Assembly (NCBI GenBank): GCA_028554755.1
Contig: JAPTOF010000012.1
Span: forward strand, 5,919,501-5,983,500
Length of the DNA stretch: 64,000 nucleotides
Direction of reading: 5' to 3'
From: Cordia subcordata
Lineage: Eukaryota; Streptophyta; Magnoliopsida; Boraginales; Cordiaceae
Below the pieces are notes generated by a model. The model had not been told where the DNA came from and ran no database searches. It worked only from the letters and a program-made list of their open reading frames with translations. Position 1 is the stretch's first letter; the number at the start of each line of letters is the position of its first letter. A program made the translations under genes and the position numbers. This document shows positions 15,085 through 25,875 of this stretch, piece by piece.

Positions 15085-18000
15085 TCAGGTCCTCGGTGAC
15101 CGCCCAGCATCTGATCCATATGCAGATGAACTATCACTATCAGAATCTGACAAAGGAGTACTAAAGTTATTACCAATGAACTGTGTCAGATATAATAACA
15201 GCTAGCAGAACGGGACAATACTAAATATCACTCATTGTACATCGATAAAAATATGATGGAAAAAAAAAAAGAGAAACAATTATTTACCACTCGAGGACGA
15301 TCCTGACTCGCTGCTAGAACTGCTTGAACTACTAGACCTGCTTACGTTATCGCCCTGTTTTTCGGCTTGAACAGTAGGAGCATTGTTCTCACCTGTTCGA
15401 AAGGAAAAAGGGAATGCTTAAATTTCATCAAGTAACCAAAATAACTTTTATAGAGAGCCAAGTCCTATGGTTGTTACCTAGTCTACTTTCCTTCTGCGCA
15501 TCCACAACAGTTGGGACTGGGTTCTGCAATGAACATTATAAAAATTGAGCATTCCAATAAAGAACTAGAAAAATTCACAAAAACAGAAATCACAAGTCAA
15601 TGTCTCACAATCACAGGAATAGCCTGAGCAGCTAAGGCTCTGGCTTGAAGGGCAATTTCTGCTTTTCTCTTGTTCTTGCTCAAATTCTTTTTGTAATTGG
15701 TAACGAATCTATCAAGTTCCCAAAGTGTTTCTGCGTCTACGCTGTCAATGTCCACTTCAATCTCGTCATCATGTTGACTTAGTGTTGAATTCCTCTTCTT
15801 GATTATCTGAACAATGGCATCAAGCTTCTCTGAAGGTAAACTCTGGAGGTTTGTGCTCAGTTTCTGCTTCTCTTCATAGGTCATATCCCTTTTATTCGGA
15901 TCCTTTGCCTTGGGTTTCTTCAGAACTGGTGTCCTACCAACATGAGTGAAGTTTGAAGGCTTCAACTTTGGATCAACAGGCGTTGTCATTGACTCTGATC
16001 TATCCAAAGTCCTCACTTGAGGGACAGGTTTTACAGGAAGAGTAATAGGAGCAGGAGCATGGGCAGGGGTGGTGGTATAATATTGCGTAGGAGGAGCCTT
16101 TCTCGAAGTAGGGGTGGGCAATCCAGCATCATGATACATTTGATACCTCCAGTCAGGGTTATATTCTGTTTGCATAACTGCCCAACGCTCTTCAAATATC
16201 TGCAATAAAGTTTCAGCCATGATATGAACATCTTGCCCTTTAGGATTATATGTCATAGCATTATGAAATACAAGCCTCACATCCTCTGCAAACTCCTTGG
16301 GAGACTTATAGTAATTCTGAGATAGCCTCGTCTTAATGGTACCCAAATCCATTGGGTGCTTAATAATATCATGATAATCATGTAGTCCAAGCTTCCTTGC
16401 ATCTACTGGAGCATTAAATACCCAACCAAACTTGTGCTTCATCAGTCTCTGAAGCAAACTGCTACAACTCCTAAACATCCGTTCCTTCTGCTGCTTATCA
16501 TAACCAAAACCAAACCCATGTACCCCCTCTCCCCCATGCTTCCTCCCAGCACCATTAGGCTTCAACTTCTTATTGCTCTCAGGAGGTAGTCTATCCTTCC
16601 CAAGAAGAAACTCTGAGTTCCTGTAGAACTGGTTAGCCTTTGGAGTCCTCTTCTCCCTTTCAACAAATTCACCAGCCCCGTGATTGTTCTCCACCACTGA
16701 AACACTTAATGACCTACTAAACGGCCTTGTTTCTGGTTGCCCCACAGAGCCCACCTCTGAGTTCACTCTTGTTAACGCCCTCCTCTCAACAAAATCACTA
16801 CTCACATATTGTGGTTGACTGTAACCACCAAAATTTCCACCACCACCACCACCAACAAAGGTACTTACAGCATAGTTGTTACCATTAGGCATACCAACAT
16901 TACTGTTAGTATTACTAACTAAATTACTTCTATTATATGCAGTAAGCTGAAGTTCCTTAGCTTCAAGCTTCTTAAATATACTTCTTACTTGATCAAGCTC
17001 GGCCTCTAGCTCCCTCCTAAGCTCCCAAATCTCATCCCTTGACCTCGGCCCAGACACATTGATTCTAACCCTATCTTCAAGCCTAGTTATCACAGGTGGC
17101 CGTGGTTGCAGGTGTTGTACGTGTTGCAGCCTTAGCACGCCATTTGCCTCTGGTGTCCCATTTCCATTCACCAATGGTGGCTGTACCACTTCTCTACTTT
17201 CTGGCAGCACCTCAGCTTCTTTATTTTCCGGCTCCACCACCATTCTTCTACTTTCTGGTTGCTCCATGGCTTCTCTACTTTCCGGATCCATAACAGTTTC
17301 TCTACTTTCCCATTCCAAATTTTCTCTACTTTCCGGCTCCACATTTTCACTACCTCCTGACTCCAAAATTTCTCTAGTTTCTGGCTCCACCGCCAATTCT
17401 GTACTTTCCCATTCCATGGTTTCTCTATTTCTCGGCTCCGCCGTTTCCCTACTTTCCGGCTCCTCCGTTACTCTACTTTCAGGCTCCTCGGTTTCTCTAC
17501 TTTCTGGCTCCACTAACATTTTTATACTTTCTGGCTCCAGATTTTCTCTAATTTCCGGTTTCAGAATTTCTCTACTTTCTGCCTTTAGAATTTCTTCTCT
17601 ACTTTGTGGAAGCTCCTTTGCCTCTCTACTTTCCACCTGCACCACATTGTCCAATACTTCTTTACTGCCCCGCAGCTCCATAGCTTCTCTACTTTCCGGC
17701 TCCATTACTGTTTCCTTTGCCTCTCTACTTTCCAGCTGTGCGCCAGTGTCCACTGCTTCTTTACTGCCCCGCAGCTCCATGGCTTCTCCACTTTCCGGCT
17801 CCATCAGAGTTTCCACCACCTTTCTACTTTCCGGTCGCACCACCACGTCTCCACTTTCCGGCAGCACATCCATACCATCCGGGCACACCGATCCATCGCC
17901 ACTAGCACCTTCCTCTTGCCATCCTCGCTCACTATCCTCTGCCTGCAAGACTGCCTTTGCTGGCTCCTGCTGCAGTGGCGGATCCTGCTGCGTAGAATTC

Positions 18001-18260
18001 CCATCCTCTGCTACTAGGGTTTGCGAAGAACTCTCCAGAAGATTTCCGTTCAAAATATTACTATCCTCATTACCCTTACAGCCCTCATTGCTGTTCAGCG
18101 ACGCGGCCCCTACAGCAGCAGAGGCGGTGGCAGAGTCGTTACTGTTGTTGTTTCTTCGGGCTCTAAAGATTCTTCGTGTGTAAACCTTGGTACCATCGCC
18201 CCAACGACGCCGTTCTATCAAATTTCTCGATTGATTTTCATCTAATGGCTCAGAAGCCAT
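15085..18260 (-). CDS. GTE4: BET bromodomain protein, GTE4-like
   Basis: GTE proteins are plant BET-type chromatin readers that bind acetylated histone tails and regulate transcription. Minus-strand exons are 18260-15609, 15523-15478, 15392-15288 and 15146-15085; they join in frame into 954 residues. The bromodomain is at about 587-690, with the acetyl-lysine Asn in MTYNP near 670. The NET domain is at about 790-863 (from MTYEEKQKL through an acidic IEVDIDSVD to WELDRFV). The last two exons give an Ser/Asp-rich tail ending RSPRT. A predicted helix (EIWELRRELEAELDQVRS, about 410-430) precedes the bromodomain. KVYTRR near the N-terminus and this helix fit GTE4. Residues about 123-360 are a degenerate PESRE repeat of about 20 units, which I do not recall in other GTE proteins. 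The start is the first in-frame ATG; an upstream out-of-frame ATG overlaps it. Confidence 0.92.
17190..17890 (-). repeat. Coding repeat for PESRE-type units inside the GTE gene
   Basis: In the GTE reading frame the sequence CCGGAAAGTAGAGA-like (plus strand: TCTCTACTTTCCGG) recurs about 20 times at irregular spacing of 8-20 codons. It encodes PESRE, LESRE, WESRE, PESRV and similar units separated by short acidic or hydrophobic spacers. All units stay in frame. The segment is very rich in Glu and Ser, low-complexity and probably disordered. Confidence 0.9.
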
Positions 18261-18993
18261 GCATATATGCAAACTGAAGAGAACAACACACCCAAAGAAA
18301 AACCCCTGATTTCTCTACTTTTTTGCAAAACCGACCCTCAAAAACCCTACAAATTAGACAGATTTTTTTTTTCCTTTTGAAAACTAGGGTTTCAAAGACA
18401 TACAAATCAACACAATCCCAAAAAACCCCCTGATTTCTACTCTCTTATATTTCCAAAGTCAACCCTCAAAAACCCTAGAAATCACACAATCACCAAAACT
18501 AGGGTTTCATCCACCACATCAAAACCCTAATCTCGTGACGCCTCCCCAGTAAATAAATAAATCAAACCCCAAAAAATTACTCACACACTCAACGGCTACG
18601 ATTTAAAGAACCATCCAAATAAATGGAAGGAAAAAAATCAAAAACCCTAACCTGAAAAACAAAGCAAAAAGATCCAATTTTTTATGCAGATCGATAACTA
18701 AAAAAACTAGTCTTTTTATTTAATTTTTCTAAAAAAGATTATAATTCGATAAATTTCAAGAAGCTTCACAGAGAAAAAAACAAAAATTTGAAGGAAAAAA
18801 GTACGAAAATTAGGGCTAATCGAAGAGAGAGAGAGAAAGAGAGAGAGCGAAAAGGGGCAATATTCGGGTGTGGTGAGGTTGGTCGCGTTGTTGTTGTTTG
18901 ATCCGATATTTTCTACTGTTTTGAAAACGAGGGTGTTTTGGTAAATTTGATTTGGTTTGTGTTTAATTTTTTCGTTCTTCTTTTTGGTTTTTG
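18261..18993 (-). promoter_or_regulatory. GTE 5' untranslated region and promoter stretch
   Basis: This lies directly upstream of the GTE start codon, between the gene and a Mutator-like element. It contains several AAACCCTA/TAGGGTTT telo-box-like words on either strand (for example about 18341-18347, 18385-18391, 18469-18475, 18500-18506 and 18643-18649), common near plant transcription starts. It also has a GA/CT-rich tract at about 18822-18852, which reads as CT-rich on the transcribed strand. No clear TATA box was picked. An intron in the leader is possible. Confidence 0.5.
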
Positions 18994-19060
18994 TTTATTT
19001 AACATTGTTTTTATAATGAGATTAAAAAATAGAGAATTTTTCAGTTGAATTGCAAAACTA
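18994..19060 (+). repeat. Left terminal inverted repeat of the MULE
   Basis: Pairs with 23456-23522 on the opposite strand. The outer 26 bases differ at only one or two positions; the inner part is more diverged. Confidence 0.8.
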
Positions 19061-19515
19061 ATCTTAACACAGTCACAGAATTCGTCGACGAATTCTAGAA
19101 ATTCGTCCCGTATTTCAAAAATTAGTTAGCGTTTTGTTAAAGGCTTCCTGCAATAGATTGACATTGAAATGATTAAAGGTCAAGGGAATGAATTCCTAAA
19201 ATTCATCGGGAAATTCTATGAATTCGTCGCGAATTCTTGATATTTTGGACGAATTTCTAGAATTTGTTAATGTATTCCCAAATTTCGTCACAGGAAATCG
19301 AATATATTCCCTGCAAAATGTTATTGCAGGTCAGTTTGAGGTGCAAAATGTATCACATGAACAAATTCTATGAGTTCGTTTGATATATATAAACCCCATT
19401 CCCTGACTCAATCCTTATTCGTGCCAATTTCACTGTCTCTCCAATCTCTCAATTTCTCACTATAGAAAACCATTTCAACTTCAATTTTTCCACCTAAAAA
19501 ATCGATCATCAAAAA

Positions 19516-22033
19516 ATGAATCTAACTGAAAATGATGTTACTGTTTATTTATACTACGGTGGCCAAAAATTGCAAACAGATTATGGGCTCAACTACACAG
19601 GTCCAAATGCACCACGCAAAAACAGCGTACAATCAATTTGCATGTCGTGTATTCAAAAAGCTTATTTGTGTCCCGCCATAGATAAAGTTGAATTGTGCTA
19701 TCATGACCCAAAATAGGACGTAAACTTATAACAAACATATTATTACTCGAGTGCAATAAAGGACAACGGAGATATTTAAGACATGTACGCGACTGCTTGC
19801 ATGAATATGAATAAGAATTGTGCGCATGACATTGAAGAATTACAAAGTGACAATGGCTACAATCTACAACCAGCTGTTGATTTACCGGACCTGAATGCAG
19901 AACCTAGTTATTAGGGTGATATGCAATTCAATATTCGACAACAACGTCGGACTTTGCCACATTTTCCTTTTCTTCACATCCATACTACACATTTGAAGTA
20001 AGAGGTTCCTCTAATTGTAGTGACATGCAGGAGACGGTCGAAATTGGAGCAGATACTATTTTGTCAGATTCTAATGAAGAACAAAAGGACATCCAGTTGA
20101 ACGACGAGGAAAATATTGTCTTAGTGGATAGTTTAAACTACCAAAACGAGAATGTTGAGGCTAGACCAAATAATGGCGAAAAATCAGATGTAGAGTTAGA
20201 AGAGGAGGAACCGTGGCATTGCACACTGTTAGGATAGAATACTACAGCACTAGCAAGGACGAGCCACGGAATCGGCCATTGTAGGACGAGAGACGGATGG
20301 AGTTGGCACAACACATAGTGTTCCCAACAAAGATTGATCTTATAAGGGCTGTTAAAATGAACGTGATAAAATATCAACGACAATATAGGGTCTTATCCTT
20401 ACATAAGAAACTACGGGATGTAAGGAATCGCGCAATCTAGTGACACCTTACAAGTGGAAGATACATGCAATTAAAAAATTGAGAAACAAGATGTTCGAGA
20501 TCACCAAGTACCGCAATGTACATATTTGTATGGGAGATAGATGCGGACCAAACCACAAAAATCTAACATCTAGTTTGATTGGCTACATGGTAAGGTATTT
20601 TGTAGCAGAGAAGGCTGATTATGACATACATCTTGTCGAAGCCCACATCAAGGAGAAGTTTAACGTTGATATAACCAACATAAAGGCTTGATGTGGTAAG
20701 AATAAGGCAATCGAATTTGTTTATGGCGAATGAAACACGTCATACTAGATGTTGTTGCACTTTCTTGGTACTGTGATTGCGAAAAATTTAGGGACAGTCG
20801 TCAAGTACAAGTTCGCTCAAGGTACGACCCAAATAAAAAAAACTTCACTATGTGTTTTGGGCTTTCGGTCTATGCATCATGGCATAGAGGCATTCCGGCT
20901 TGTTATTTCACTGAATGGAGCACATTTGTGCGAGAAGTACAAGAGATATCTGCTAGTTGCCTTAGCCACAGATGCCAATGATCACATATTATCGTTGGCA
21001 TTTGTTGTAGTTGATTTAGAGACTATAGCAAGTTGGACGTGGTTTTCATGTCAAGTACATAAATGTTTTTTAACTGAAATGACAACAATTTGTATGATTT
21101 CTGACAAGTATGCAGAAATCGCCCCTATTATCAGCACAATAAGATCAGACGACTGATTTCAAGTGAAACATCGCATTTTCCTGAGATACCTGAAAAGCAA
21201 TGTGGCGAAAAGATGGCGCAACCAAATGACAAAAGACTTGTGTTGAATAACTAGAAAAAAAAAAAGCCAGAAATGCAAACACATTATCGCCACGAACAGG
21301 ATTCTATACGTTGATCCAGGACCTAATGGCATTGGTGCAAAGGTGCATAAGATGGTATTCGACCTCAATGTAGAGACGTGGACATTGAGCCATAATAGGG
21401 GGTATAGATGGGGTCAGCTGACTATAAATAATGTCAAGTGTTTCAATGGTATGCTCATAGGTGGCAGGGGCTTCCTTATTATAGCACTAATAACTAACAC
21501 TTTTATGAAGCTAAAGGGATATTTCCATGACAGGTTGGTACACACGATACTCTTGCAGAATGAAGGTCATTTTCTCACAGATAAAGCAAGAGAAAAAGTA
21601 TGACAAGTGAGAGGAATTCTCACATCAGATATGTTTGCATACAATTAGACAAGATGAGCGGTACGAGGTCAGACAAGTGCCTGAGCTGTGGACCGATGTT
21701 CCGAACGAATAAAAAGTTGATTAGGTGGAAAAATCATGTATTTGTGGTAAATGGACGGTCTATCACTTGTCATGCTCTTATGCACAATATGTCACCCGTT
21801 TTAGGAATCGAGATGCTTTAAGCATGATACCTTAGCAATACACGGTTAAAGCGTACAAGGCAACGAACTTTGTAACATTCCTTCCTTTGGGACACGAATT
21901 TTACTAGTCTCCAGCACCTAGTTGGACATCTATCCAAACTCAACTTGGTTGCACGAAAGAATACGAGGGTCGGAAAAAGGACTGTGTATACCGAACGAGA
22001 TAAACCATTCAAACCAAGTTGCATGATGACGGT
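19516..22033 (+). pseudogene. MULE transposase, decayed
   Basis: Pieces of a Mutator-type transposase are spread over several frames. The N-terminal part (19516-19716) is followed by an acidic linker (about 20025-20236). A DNA-binding MuDR-type region follows (about 20450-20691, HICMGDRCGPNHKN and HIKEKFNVDI). The MULE catalytic domain is at 20749-21156, where the frame from GTVIAKNLG to the MISDKYAEI segment shows FRLVISLNGAHLCEKYKRYLLVA and the SWTWF region. The C-terminal part is at 21343-21603. A SWIM-type zinc finger (C-x-C ... C-x-H) can be read at about 21733-21800 in another frame, with its final His replaced by Tyr. Multiple stops and frameshifts show it cannot make an active enzyme. 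Confidence 0.75.
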
Positions 22034-22079
22034 GTAGCCACTACCGCAACCCAGGCCGTAGTGCTCCAAATTGCGCTAA

Positions 22080-23455
22080 CAGGCAAAACATATAGCATGT
22101 AATGGTTGTTTTTAATTCAATACATATGTAGTCTTATGCATTAAGTTTGTGTATTATTGTATAATGTAATTAAGCAAAGTGATGAGTAGTTTAATTTATT
22201 GCCATTGTAGAATTTTTCCATCTTTGTTGAATTTCCATTGTAGAATCTTTCCATCTTTGTTACTATTGAAATTGCCATTGTAGAATCTTTCAATCTATTT
22301 GTATTATATCAATCATCACAGCAATAGATAAAACATTCACGCAAACACAATGTAATGAAATAAATGAAGAGGATGACAATTTAATTAACTACATAACATC
22401 CATAAAAATCCATAAACATAGAAAATAATATACTAGTAAATGTACACATAAAGATATATCAACTAGGAGTATAATAATCGGGATGACAACCCCAGGTGGT
22501 CCGTTCAGGTAAGCGATACTGTGGAGGTGATTTTAGTTCTTTTACGTCGTGCCCTACTCGACTGCGCCTGAGTCTGCGTACTGACAAAGTAGCGACATAT
22601 CTTGGGGAATTGGTTTACTAGCCATAGTGGATCGTACTACCATAACAATTTTAATACAACAACAACAACAACAACAATAATAATAATAATAATAATATAT
22701 TCTCATCTATAATATATATCCTTAATATTCAACTTCTATAAATACTCAAATCATAATATTAATAATATTCCTAACATATAAAAATTTATTCAAATATTCC
22801 TAGTATTCCTAATATTCCTTAAATTCAATCTTAATCTTAAATTTCTATGGTTTCTAATTTTAACTCCCTAATATTGTTACATAAAAATAATAACAATAAC
22901 ACAATTATTCAAAAATTAACATATACAAATTTATTTAAATTAAATAACAAATATATAATCTAAAAATAAATATAACCAAAACACATAGAAAAAATCAACA
23001 TGTGCATAACCAAAACATATTTAAAACATAACATATGCATCACCAAACTATAATAAACAACTCATATAAAATAACATATATGACTCAAAAAAGTTTGACT
23101 TATAATAGAAATAAATAAACAAAACATTAAAGCTTACAAGATTATGACAAAATCCTAGGCGTGGAGTTATTTTTTAGATGCTTAGAGGCTTGGGTAGAGA
23201 GGAAAATGGGTGAAGAAGAGATTTGAAGAAGTATAGGTATGGGGAAGAATGGGGGAAGGGGGTTTTTGGTTCAAATATAAAAGGACGACAGGTGAATTCT
23301 AGGATTTCGGCCGCTAATGCGACGAATTCTCAGTTTTGATTAACAAATTCTTTATTTTCGTCAATAACTGCCCAATAGCTTTTTTGGTTGAAGATGACCA
23401 TTGGGCTTGGATGAATTCCTAGAATTTGTCATGAATTCTGAGAATGAGATAAGCC
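22080..23455. other. Non-coding right half of the MULE
   Basis: Very AT-rich sequence without coding potential. It includes a (CAA)n(TAA)n microsatellite at about 22659-22698, a TCTTTCCATCTTTGTT-type short tandem repeat at about 22205-22290, and subterminal GAATTC palindromic words at 23290-23445. Confidence 0.5.
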
Positions 23456-23522
23456 TAATTTTGCAATTAGAATGAAGAATGATCTATGTTTTAACCTCAT
23501 TATAGAAACAATGTTAAATAAA
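23456..23522 (-). repeat. Right terminal inverted repeat of the MULE
   Basis: Reverse-complement partner of 18994-19060; see the element entry. Confidence 0.8.
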
Positions 23523-23551
23523 TAAAAAAATCCCTTCTTTTTTGCTATATG

Positions 23552-23554
<3 letters not shown>

Positions 23555-23639
<85 letters not shown>
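23555..23639 (+). repeat. (AG)42 microsatellite
   Basis: An uninterrupted AG dinucleotide run of about 85 bases lies just outside the MULE right end. Confidence 0.98.
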
Positions 23640-23642
<3 letters not shown>

Positions 23643-23647
23643 GAATC

Positions 23648-23881
23648 TTAAGGCTTGTTTAGATTGGTTTTTTTTTCAGGAAAAAATATTTTTTTTCTCT
23701 AAAAAAAGTCACATTAAATTTACAATAATTATTTGATTTGGCTTCTAAAAAAGCTAAAACTCTAAAAAAGCTCAAATATAATTTTTTTTAGAAGTCAGAA
23801 TTTTTAACTTTTAAAAAAAATTATTTTTTAAAAATTATTAAAAAATACTTTTAAAAAAAAACAACCGAAATGAGCTCTTAG
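23648..23881. mobile_element. AT-rich MITE-like block
   Basis: Imperfect inverted ends (AAGGCTTGTTTAGATTGG on the left, complement of CAACCGAAATGAGCTCTT on the right) enclose long poly-A and poly-T runs and AAAAAGC/GCTTTTTT words. It resembles the block at 24196-24420. No target duplication was confirmed. Confidence 0.4.
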
Positions 23882-24195
23882 TAATGGTTTGGTTGGAAAG
23901 ATTCGGTACAGGTTTTGTGGCACGCGCTTGTCAAATAAATCACGGCATGGCTAAAAGGGGGTTAAGGATGCCACGTGGATGGATGTGGGATTTTCGTGAG
24001 ATGAAATCCACGTGAAGGTGATACGGCTGGACATTTGCTTCACGTGCGAAAAGCATAAACGATGTTTTGTTTTCTAATTTGATTCTGACTCTCTTGTGTG
24101 TCTTTTGTGTTTATTTTCTTAATAGAAATTTTCAGATTAATACTAAGATTCTGTGGAAAAAAAATCTCTTTACGTTTTTGTTTCCCCTTTTTCTT

Positions 24196-24420
24196 AGGGA
24201 TTGTTTAGATCCAACATTTTTTTAAAAAAAAAATTTGAAAAAAATATTTTTAAAAAGTTAAAAATTCTGACTTTTTAAAAAAGTTGAAATTGAGCTTTTT
24301 TTAAAGTTTTAATTTTTTTTATAAATTTACTCCAAATACTTATAGTAAAGCAGATATATATTTTTTTTTAAAAAAATATTTTTCATAAATACAAGCCAAT
24401 CCAACACAGGCACTTAACCA
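24196..24420. mobile_element. AT-rich MITE-like block
   Basis: It starts TTAGGGATTGTTTAGATCC and ends AAGCCAATCCAACACAGGC, with loosely complementary ends and the same TTTTTAAAAAA and AGTTAAAAATTCTGAC inner words as the block at 23648, here in the opposite orientation. Confidence 0.4.
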
Positions 24421-25761
24421 TACTCCAAGAGCTTCTATATATCGTGAATTTGCTACTATTGGTGTCAAACAACTCTAGCACTCTTTTCTACGAATAATCT
24501 CAACTATCAATATGATTTAAGTTTAAAATATGAACCATTAATTAATGTCCCACATCTGCTAACTTCAATAGCATACTCTTTTTTCTCAGATTTTTTATTT
24601 TTTTGATATTTATGATCTCCAATTTTAGTTTTATAACAACTCTCTTAAATAATTATTAATGATATGATTTGTCATATAATAAGATATTACTTTTGTATGA
24701 ACAAAATAGTCTGACATTATTATGGATCCCAATTTATTTGTTATGCTTTATTCTATTTTAGATGTCCTAAATAAATGAGGATTTATGATTGAAAAAGTAA
24801 AAACATTTCAATTCAAATCATATTACCTTGAGTTTGAAAAAGTAGTATGTATGATATTTACTTGTTGTGGATAAATTTATAGTAGTCATTTTCATCAAAT
24901 TGGCACAATGTATAAATTGCAGTAAAGTGTGAATAAAGTACTATGCATTTTTCTTGACTTGAAACACGAGCTTCAATAATTAGCGATGTTTATACATGCC
25001 CAATTATATGTCCATAAACATGTAAATATTGCCTATTTCATACTTTTTTTTTAATGAAAGAAGAGAACGAAAGTTCCAAAGTAAAATTGACAAATTCCTC
25101 ATATTCTTTGGGATAATATGGCAATTCATTTACCAATCAATACTTGATGTCATAGTCATTTAAGTGTTTTGCATCACTGGGAATTGTTAAGATTCACAGG
25201 GTATAAAACTGACGAACAAGAAATTAACACACACAGGGCTTGCGTATTTTGCATGTCTAATGATTGTTTTCTTTCTTTCTTTCTTTCTTTCTTCTTTTTG
25301 TATAAAAAGTAATAGCTGCTCAATAGACATCACTTGTGCTTTTTGCTCAAAATTCAAGCCACATGCTCCTTGTTTTGATGGCAATCTTACAATAAACTAT
25401 TATATGTGTAGCTCATATCGAGGGGAGAAATAGAAGAGCTACCTTCTAGCTTATCTAGTTATTAGTACTAAAGCAAAGGAAAACAAAAAGTTAAGGGAAA
25501 AAAAGAAAAAGAAAGAAAAAAGAAAGCAAAAGTCACTAGTCAAGTAGAGGAGACGAAAAGATAAATGGAAAAGAGAAGAACACAAGAAAAAAACCAGGAA
25601 AAAGAAAGCAAAAAACAGACAGGAAGAAAACATGAATAGAAAAAGAAATAGAAACAGACATCTTTTGTGTTCGTGGTACAAGGTGTAGAAATAGACAAGG
25701 TCATATTTGAAGTTTAAAAATATTGAAAGTTATGTTTTATGATAAGCAATTTGATATGTTG

Positions 25762-25802
25762 TAATAATAATAATAATAATAATAATAATTATTATTATTA
25801 TT

Positions 25803-25838
<36 letters not shown>

Positions 25839-25875
25839 GCTGTTGTTGTTGTTATGATTATTATCATCATCATCT
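25762..25875 (+). repeat. Compound trinucleotide microsatellite
   Basis: (AAT)n passes into (TTA)n, then about 18 TTG units with one change, then TTA and TCA units. The run is about 114 bases long. Confidence 0.95.

Larger units (their letters stand above)
18994..23522 (+). mobile_element. Mutator-like element (MULE) with terminal inverted repeats
   Basis: Terminal inverted repeats of about 67 bp are visible: left 18994-19060 and right 23456-23522 (reverse complement). They share TTTATTTAACATTGTTT, TATAATGAG and AATTGCAAAA with scattered mismatches. Inside each end are GAATTC/CGTC-rich palindromic words, including a perfect 18-bp palindrome at 19078-19095. The interior carries a decayed plus-strand MULE transposase (19516-22033). 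I could not find a convincing 9-bp target duplication because both flanks are A/T runs. The element sits about 0.7 kb upstream of the GTE coding start, so it may contribute to or separate that promoter. Confidence 0.8.

Noticed and set aside
17059..18183. 374-codon plus-strand open frame antisense to the GTE gene
   Set aside because: It is the mirror of the PESRE coding repeat: its LLSGST repeats are the reverse complement of the same units. Low complexity, no domain, and the sense frame is a clear BET protein.
15597..18272. Reading the GTE first exon as a complete 891-residue protein starting upstream of 18260
   Set aside because: The 18272 position is TTG, not ATG, and the last residues before the stop lie in an intron: a good donor at 15608 and three further exons supply a typical GTE tail.
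18985..23531. A 9-bp target duplication for the MULE
   Set aside because: Flanks TGGTTTTTG and TAAAAAAAT do not match; A/T runs make any shorter match meaningless.
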